Positions 6,130 through 9,249 of a DNA stretch of 9,249 nucleotides are shown here, piece after piece. The notes below the pieces were generated by a model. That model did no database searches and was not told where the DNA came from. It saw nothing but the letters and a program-made list of their open reading frames with translations. A program made the translations under genes and the position numbers. The DNA is from Chloroflexota bacterium (lineage in GTDB: Bacteria > Chloroflexota > Dehalococcoidia > UBA3495): assembly GCA_022563275.1 (NCBI GenBank), contig JADFNR010000128.1, positions 1 to 9,249 on the forward strand. Reading direction: 5' to 3'. Positions within the stretch are counted from its first letter, which is position 1, and the number at the start of each line of letters is the position of its first letter.

Positions 6130-6786
6130 CTACTCCTCGGCGCCCTCTTCCGTGGCGGCCTCTTCTCCCTCGGCGCCCGCTTCCAAGCCTACCTCGTCCG
6201 CGACCGTCACTTCTTCCGCGACCCTGGGAAGCTCAATCCGAACGACCAGTTCCTCGAGATCGGTGAGAAGGGTGGCGTTTTCGGGGATGGGCAGGTCGGA
6301 AACGCGGACCACCGAGTCAGGTTCTTCCATGACCGAGAGATCTAATTCGATCTGACCGGGCATCTCCAGCGGCAGGGCCTGAATGTCCACTGTGCGCAGT
6401 TGGTGCATCACGGTCCCGTTGACGTTACGGGCCCCAGCGGACTCGCCGGTCAGGATGATGGGGACCTGGGCCGTGACCGGCCGGCTTACGTCGGCGGCCA
6501 AGAGGTCTACGTGCAACAGATCGTCGCGCCTGGGGTCCCACTGGATCTCCCGGGCGAAGGCCAGGTGATTGCCGGACTCGCCTTGGATGGTGATATGGAT
6601 GGGTGTGGCGCCGCCGGCCACCGCCAGCACTTTAATCAACTTCGAGGTCTTGCATTGCAGGGCCCGTGGCTCCATACCGGGGCCGTACAGGTGTACCGGC
6701 ACGATGCCGGCCCGGCGCAAGCGCCCAACCTTTTTTCCCATCAATTCTCTGGGGTCTAGCTCGAGCTCGACTGCTTTAGTGGTCAT
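6130..6786 (-). CDS. rplY: 50S ribosomal protein L25 (bL25), CTC/TL5-type
   Basis: A 218-residue two-domain L25 that binds 5S rRNA in the large ribosomal subunit. Seen: the N-terminal 5S-binding beta-barrel (about 1-95) with LRRAGIVPVHLYGPG (23-37), a shape shared by L25 proteins, and FAREIQWDPRRDDLLHVDL (77-95), the conserved iQxdpxxxxxxHvDf region. A second beta domain (about 98-188, with VPIILTGESAGARNVNGTV) follows, characteristic of CTC-type L25, and then an acidic Glu/Ala tail (189-218). The frame stays open for 95 codons upstream, but MTTKAVELELDPRE is the expected L25 start and has GGAGA about ten bases upstream; the upstream extension crosses a promoter and repeats and is not protein-like. 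It is transcribed alone: promoter upstream, terminator downstream. Confidence 0.96.
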   Translation of the reverse strand: MTTKAVELELDPRELMGKKVGRLRRAGIVPVHLYGPGMEPRALQCKTSKLIKVLAVAGGATPIHITIQGESGNHLAFAREIQWDPRRDDLLHVDLLAADVSRPVTAQVPIILTGESAGARNVNGTVMHQLRTVDIQALPLEMPGQIELDLSVMEEPDSVVRVSDLPIPENATLLTDLEELVVRIELPRVAEEVTVADEVGLEAGAEGEEAATEEGAEE

Positions 6787-6895
6787 GGAACGATGGTCTC
6801 CGGTGATATTTATACTGCTTGTTGCCCGGCGCACCCCCAGAGGTGATGTCGAGGTAATCTCCGGGGGAAAAACGCTGATGGGAGCGCCGCAAGCA

Positions 6896-6913
6896 ACGGT
6901 TGATCGCAACCGT
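6896..6913. promoter_or_regulatory. Inverted repeat overlapping the predicted rplY transcription start; possible operator or leader hairpin
   Basis: ACGGTTG (6896-6902) and CAACCGT (6907-6913) form a perfect 7-bp inverted repeat around ATCG. It lies just downstream of the predicted -10 box and covers the expected +1 (about 6910), where a repressor could block initiation. As RNA it would be a 5'-end hairpin that could stabilise the rplY message. Role inferred only. Confidence 0.45.
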
Positions 6914-6916
6914 CTA

Positions 6917-6945
6917 ATAATAGCATCAGCTACATGGAAAGTGAA
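6917..6945 (-). promoter_or_regulatory. Putative sigma70-type promoter of rplY
   Basis: Minus strand: TTCACT (6940-6945; 4/6 to TTGACA), an exact 17-base spacer, then TATTAT (6917-6922; 5/6 to TATAAT). The start would be near 6910, with a leader of about 124 nt. The -35 hexamer lies in the last unit of a 13-bp tandem repeat, so the same hexamer occurs again 13 bp upstream. Confidence 0.55.
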
Positions 6946-6976
6946 TGCCGAAAGTGAATGCCGAAAGCGAATGCCG
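6941..6976. repeat. Short tandem repeat, 13-bp unit, about 2.8 copies
   Basis: The unit GTGAATGCCGAAA occurs at 6941-6953 and 6954-6966, followed by a partial GCGAATGCCG at 6967-6976. It lies in the intergenic region shared by divergent rplY and the hydrolase gene and overlaps the rplY -35 box. It is too short and too few in copies to be a CRISPR. Slippage variation or repeated binding of a regulator are possible. Confidence 0.8.
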
Positions 6977-7055
6977 CGCCCGAGTGGCCGGCGCCAGGCC
7001 CGGAAATTTGACACTCGGTTTATCATGGTTCTGGACTCTGACCTGAGGAGAAAAG

Positions 7056-7967
7056 ATGGCGTCTCATTCACTGGGGCTGTCCTTGCACGAAGCCGCGCGA
7101 AGCATGGGGGTGCCCTTCACCGAGGAGAATGAGCCCGAGGACCGGACGGTCAGGGCCAACGGCATGAATTTCCACTACCTGGAGTGGGGAGATTCCGCCA
7201 ACCCCACCCTGGTCATGCTCCACGGGGTCTCGCAGCAAGCCCACAGTTGGGACTTCGTCAGTTTGGCCCTATCTCCGGCTTACCATGTCATCGCCCTGGA
7301 CCAGCGCGGTCATGGCGATACCGACTGGGCAGCCGATGGGGTCTATTCCCTGGACTCCATGCAGGCGGACATCGACGGTGTGATAGACGCCCTGGGTCTG
7401 GATGACTTCAACCTCATGGGGCACTCCATGGGTGGACGCAACGGCTTCATCTGGGCGTCGCGCCATCCGGGGACACTGCGGTCGTTGACCATCGTGGACA
7501 CCGGACCCGAGACCCAGCGCCGCGGGCAGGACCGGATCCGCGAATTTCGCGAATTGCCCAACAACCTGGACAGCTTTCAAGAGTTCGCCGACCGGGTTAA
7601 AGAATACACCGGGCGGACCGAAGAGCAGGTCTTGGGGGCGCTGAAGTACAGCATCCGCCAGATGGCCGACGGCAAATGGGCCTGGAAATGGGACCCGGCA
7701 ACTAGGAACCGCACTCGCAGCGGGACCGACCCGAAATGGACCACGGAACGGTTGTGGGAATGCGTTGAGTCGGTCGATTGCCCGTCTTTGGTGGTCCGGG
7801 GCAGCCGCAGCGATATCTTCTCCGAGGAGACCTTGGCGAAGATGGGCGAGGTGATGTCCGATTGCACGACCGAGACCATCAAGGACGCCGGGCACCTGGT
7901 GCAGGGCGACAACCCGGTCGACTTCATCGCCGCCGCCCAGGGACTGCTCTCCCGGACCAATGGCTAG
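7056..7967 (+). CDS. Alpha/beta fold hydrolase
   Basis: A 303-residue cytoplasmic alpha/beta hydrolase; no signal peptide is seen. Seen: the oxyanion-hole strand LVMLHG (52-57), LDQRGHGDTD (81-90), the nucleophile elbow GHSMGG with Ser124 (122-127), GSRSD with probable acid Asp253 (249-253), and GH with His280 in DAGHLVQGDNP, completing the triad. A cap region lies between about 150 and 235. The pattern fits the broad epoxide hydrolase/haloperoxidase/C-C hydrolase branch; Ser as nucleophile argues against epoxide hydrolase or haloalkane dehalogenase, which use Asp. Substrate unknown; an esterase or a ring-cleavage product hydrolase is plausible. The start is supported by GAGGAG (7045-7050) five bases upstream. 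It is divergent from rplY and alone on its strand. A TTGACA at 7008-7013 could be its -35 box, but no good -10 follows. Confidence 0.92.
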   Translation: MASHSLGLSLHEAARSMGVPFTEENEPEDRTVRANGMNFHYLEWGDSANPTLVMLHGVSQQAHSWDFVSLALSPAYHVIALDQRGHGDTDWAADGVYSLDSMQADIDGVIDALGLDDFNLMGHSMGGRNGFIWASRHPGTLRSLTIVDTGPETQRRGQDRIREFRELPNNLDSFQEFADRVKEYTGRTEEQVLGALKYSIRQMADGKWAWKWDPATRNRTRSGTDPKWTTERLWECVESVDCPSLVVRGSRSDIFSEETLAKMGEVMSDCTTETIKDAGHLVQGDNPVDFIAAAQGLLSRTNG

Positions 7968-8052
7968 CGGGGGTCAAAAGACTTGACCACCTATTGCTGG
8001 GTTCTCTCAACATATGGTTGGAATTCATTATTAGTGATAAAGGCGCGTCCTT
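7968..8052. other. Spacer after the hydrolase gene with one weak hairpin
   Basis: GGTCAA (7972-7977) and TTGACC (7983-7988) can form a 6-bp stem with a 5-nt loop a few bases after the hydrolase stop codon. No T-tract follows, so this is at best a weak terminator. Nothing else is recognised up to the repeat at 8053. Confidence 0.35.
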
Positions 8053-8217
8053 CCGTTCGTGGTGAGCTCCGACCGGAGTCGAGAGTCTCCCCGATGCATC
8101 GGGGGACTTGTCGAACCACCGCCTGGGGTAAGAGTGGTTTTCACAACGGAAATGACTTATGCGCATCCTTCGACGGGCTCAGGACGAACGGGAAACACGT
8201 GTCCTAAGCCTGTCGAA
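8053..8217. repeat. Inverted copy of the modular palindromic repeat (about 1.5 units)
   Basis: Read on the minus strand this is the family seen at 798-1134: a left arm (TTCGACAGGCTTAGGAC, 8201-8217), a short loop, the right arm ending CCCGTCGAA, the tail GGATGCGCATAAGTCAT, a spacer, GCGGTGGTTCGAC, then a left arm in its long form with the inserted palindrome (CCCCGATGCATCGGGG, 8089-8104) and ending in CACCACGAACGG. The 54 bases at 8110-8163, reverse-complemented, match 925-978 at 41 of 54 positions by my count, so the spacer is homologous as well as the arms. The arms at 8169-8185 and 8201-8217 form a 17-bp stem with two G-T type mismatches between two convergent genes. Confidence 0.85.
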
Positions 8218-8218
8218 G

Positions 8219-8234
8219 GGCCCAACATTGGGCC
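8219..8234. terminator. Small palindrome between convergent genes, possible weak terminator
   Basis: GGCCCAACATTGGGCC is a 7-bp inverted repeat around CA. It lies 35 bp after the stop of the VIT1-domain gene and directly beside the repeat hairpin. Only the plus-strand side has a nearby GTTTT run (8240-8244), which is not immediately adjacent, so termination activity is uncertain. Confidence 0.35.
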
Positions 8235-8268
8235 TGCCGGGTTTTGAAATGGGCTTTTAGCAGGTTTC

Positions 8269-9249
8269 CTAGGGGATCAACCGGGGAATCAGGTTGCCAA
8301 GACCGAATCCGATCCCCGCGGAAACGGCCCCGATGGCCAGGATCTCCAATCCTTGCATCAATGGCGAACGCTGCACCAGCCGGCCCTTGCCCACGCCCAG
8401 GATGAACAGGCCGGTCAGCGCCGCCGCGATGGAGATGCCGATGGCCTGCCCTCCCTCCAAGAAGAAGTGGGGCATGATGGGGATGGTAGCCCCCAAGATG
8501 AAAGCCACGCCCATGGTGAGGGCGTCTTTCGTGGGGTTGGAGGTGTCGTCGGGACTGATGCCCAGTTCCTTCTCCACCAGGGTGCGCAGCCACAGGTCCT
8601 TGTCCTCGGCGATCTCGTCGGCCAGGTGCCGGGCCTCGGCATAGGTCTTGCCCTCCCGCTGGTAAAGCACCACCAACTCGGCCAACTCCTCGGCGGGGTT
8701 ATCCTCCAACTCCTGGGCTTCCCTGGCGATCTCGGCCCGCTGCACGTCCTGCTCGGCGCGGGAGCCCAAGAACGCCCCGGTGGCCATGGACAGCATCCCA
8801 GGCAGGGCCGCGGCCAGGCCGGCGACCAGGACCGTGGTCTGACTCTCCACCGCCACGGCCACCCCGGTGACCAGCGCCACGGTGCTCAGTAGACCGTCCT
8901 GGGCCCCAAAGACCACCTCGCGCAGGCGGCCCAACCGGGCGACGCGCCACCGCTCCCGGTCGATCTCGGTGGCGGCGCTGACGTAATCCGCCAATGTCAT
9001 GCCATCGACTTCGACCTCAAGCGGGCCGCCCGGAGCCGAGACGGGAGTGCGGTCTGGGGCCTCCGTCACCGTCCCACCCGCGGCCGCGATGGCGGCCGTT
9101 TTGGCATCCAACAGATCAAGAGCGTTTGTGAACACCTCCAGGTGGTGGCGTTCCCGGTCCATGGCCAAGGCGAAGGAATCGGCGGCGTCCTGCCGGCCTT
9201 CGTCCAACGCGTCCTGGATCATCTTGGGGTACATGGTGCTGTATTCTTT
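8269..9249 (-). CDS. Ferritin-like (erythrin)-VIT1 fusion, MbfA-like iron/manganese transporter, partial at N-terminus
   Basis: The frame is open through the right edge (codons for KEYST precede the Met at 9234), so that Met is probably internal. Residues are counted from it. Residues 1-42 look like the last two helices of a rubrerythrin-type di-iron domain: DEGRQDAADSF, then RERHHLEVF with the ligand motif ExxH (Glu28, His31). A linker (about 45-100) with no CxxC rubredoxin motif follows. The VIT1/CCC1 domain runs from about 104: LREVVFGAQDGLLST (105-119), PGMLSMATGAFLGSRAEQ (145-162), a charged cytosolic helical segment (about 160-232) and ILGATIPIMPHFF (246-258). Five membrane segments are predicted near 112-130, 134-156, 239-256, 264-283 and 295-315. 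Such proteins (MbfA in rhizobia) export or sequester iron. The gene is convergent with the hydrolase. Confidence 0.88.
   Translation of the reverse strand, partial: KEYSTMYPKMIQDALDEGRQDAADSFALAMDRERHHLEVFTNALDLLDAKTAAIAAAGGTVTEAPDRTPVSAPGGPLEVEVDGMTLADYVSAATEIDRERWRVARLGRLREVVFGAQDGLLSTVALVTGVAVAVESQTTVLVAGLAAALPGMLSMATGAFLGSRAEQDVQRAEIAREAQELEDNPAEELAELVVLYQREGKTYAEARHLADEIAEDKDLWLRTLVEKELGISPDDTSNPTKDALTMGVAFILGATIPIMPHFFLEGGQAIGISIAAALTGLFILGVGKGRLVQRSPLMQGLEILAIGAVSAGIGFGLGNLIPRLIP

Noticed and set aside
6941..6976. Possible CRISPR-like repeat
   Set aside because: The 13-bp units are directly adjacent with no spacers, and there are fewer than three copies.
7008..7037. TTGACA as -35 box of a hydrolase promoter
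   Set aside because: The -35 is perfect, but bases 7029-7037 offer no acceptable -10 at 16-18 bp spacing, so it is not listed as a promoter.
6787..7071. 95-codon upstream extension of the rplY frame
   Set aside because: It crosses the predicted promoter, the tandem repeat and the inverted repeat. The sequence is not L25-like, and MTTKAVELEL with its ribosome site fits the known start.

Overview
This is a GC-rich bacterial chromosome segment with seven recognisable protein-coding genes. No tRNA, rRNA, CRISPR array, integrase or transposase is visible. The gene set is LLM-family flavin-dependent oxidoreductase, CE4 polysaccharide deacetylase, alpha/beta hydrolase, CTC-type L25, DUF3800 and ferritin-like/VIT1 transporter. 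Together with the short palindromic repeats between genes, it looks like an environmental Chloroflexota (Dehalococcoidia/SAR202-like) genome. That placement is an impression from gene content and has not been tested.

Layout. (1) 1-726, minus: a CE4 deacetylase cut by the left edge, with a good sigma70-type promoter at 763-791. (2) 727-1222: a gap of about 500 bp, filled mostly by a tandem array of palindromic repeats (about 798-1134). (3) 1223-5018, minus: a compact lysS-serS-LLM oxidoreductase run behind one promoter (5134-5162). A perfect 34-bp palindrome covers the serS stop codon just before the oxidoreductase. (4) 5230-6000, minus: a DUF3800 protein. (5) 6130-6786, minus: ribosomal protein bL25 (rplY), with a promoter and inverted repeat upstream and a hairpin terminator downstream. 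(6) 7056-7967, plus: an alpha/beta hydrolase divergent from rplY. (7) 7968-8268: a convergent gap carrying an inverted copy of the same repeat family. (8) 8269 to the right edge, minus: an MbfA-like protein joining a ferritin-like domain to a VIT1 domain, cut at its N-terminus.

How the genes fit together: lysS, serS and rplY are translation housekeeping genes. The oxidoreductase, hydrolase and deacetylase are metabolic genes with unresolved substrates, and the VIT1 protein handles iron or manganese. I see no coherent new multi-gene system. The most notable signals are the modular repeat family (two forms, nested palindrome, copies in opposite orientation bracketing about 7 kb), the serS/LLM palindrome, a DUF3800 protein lacking both usual acidic residues, and the architecture of the rplY promoter.
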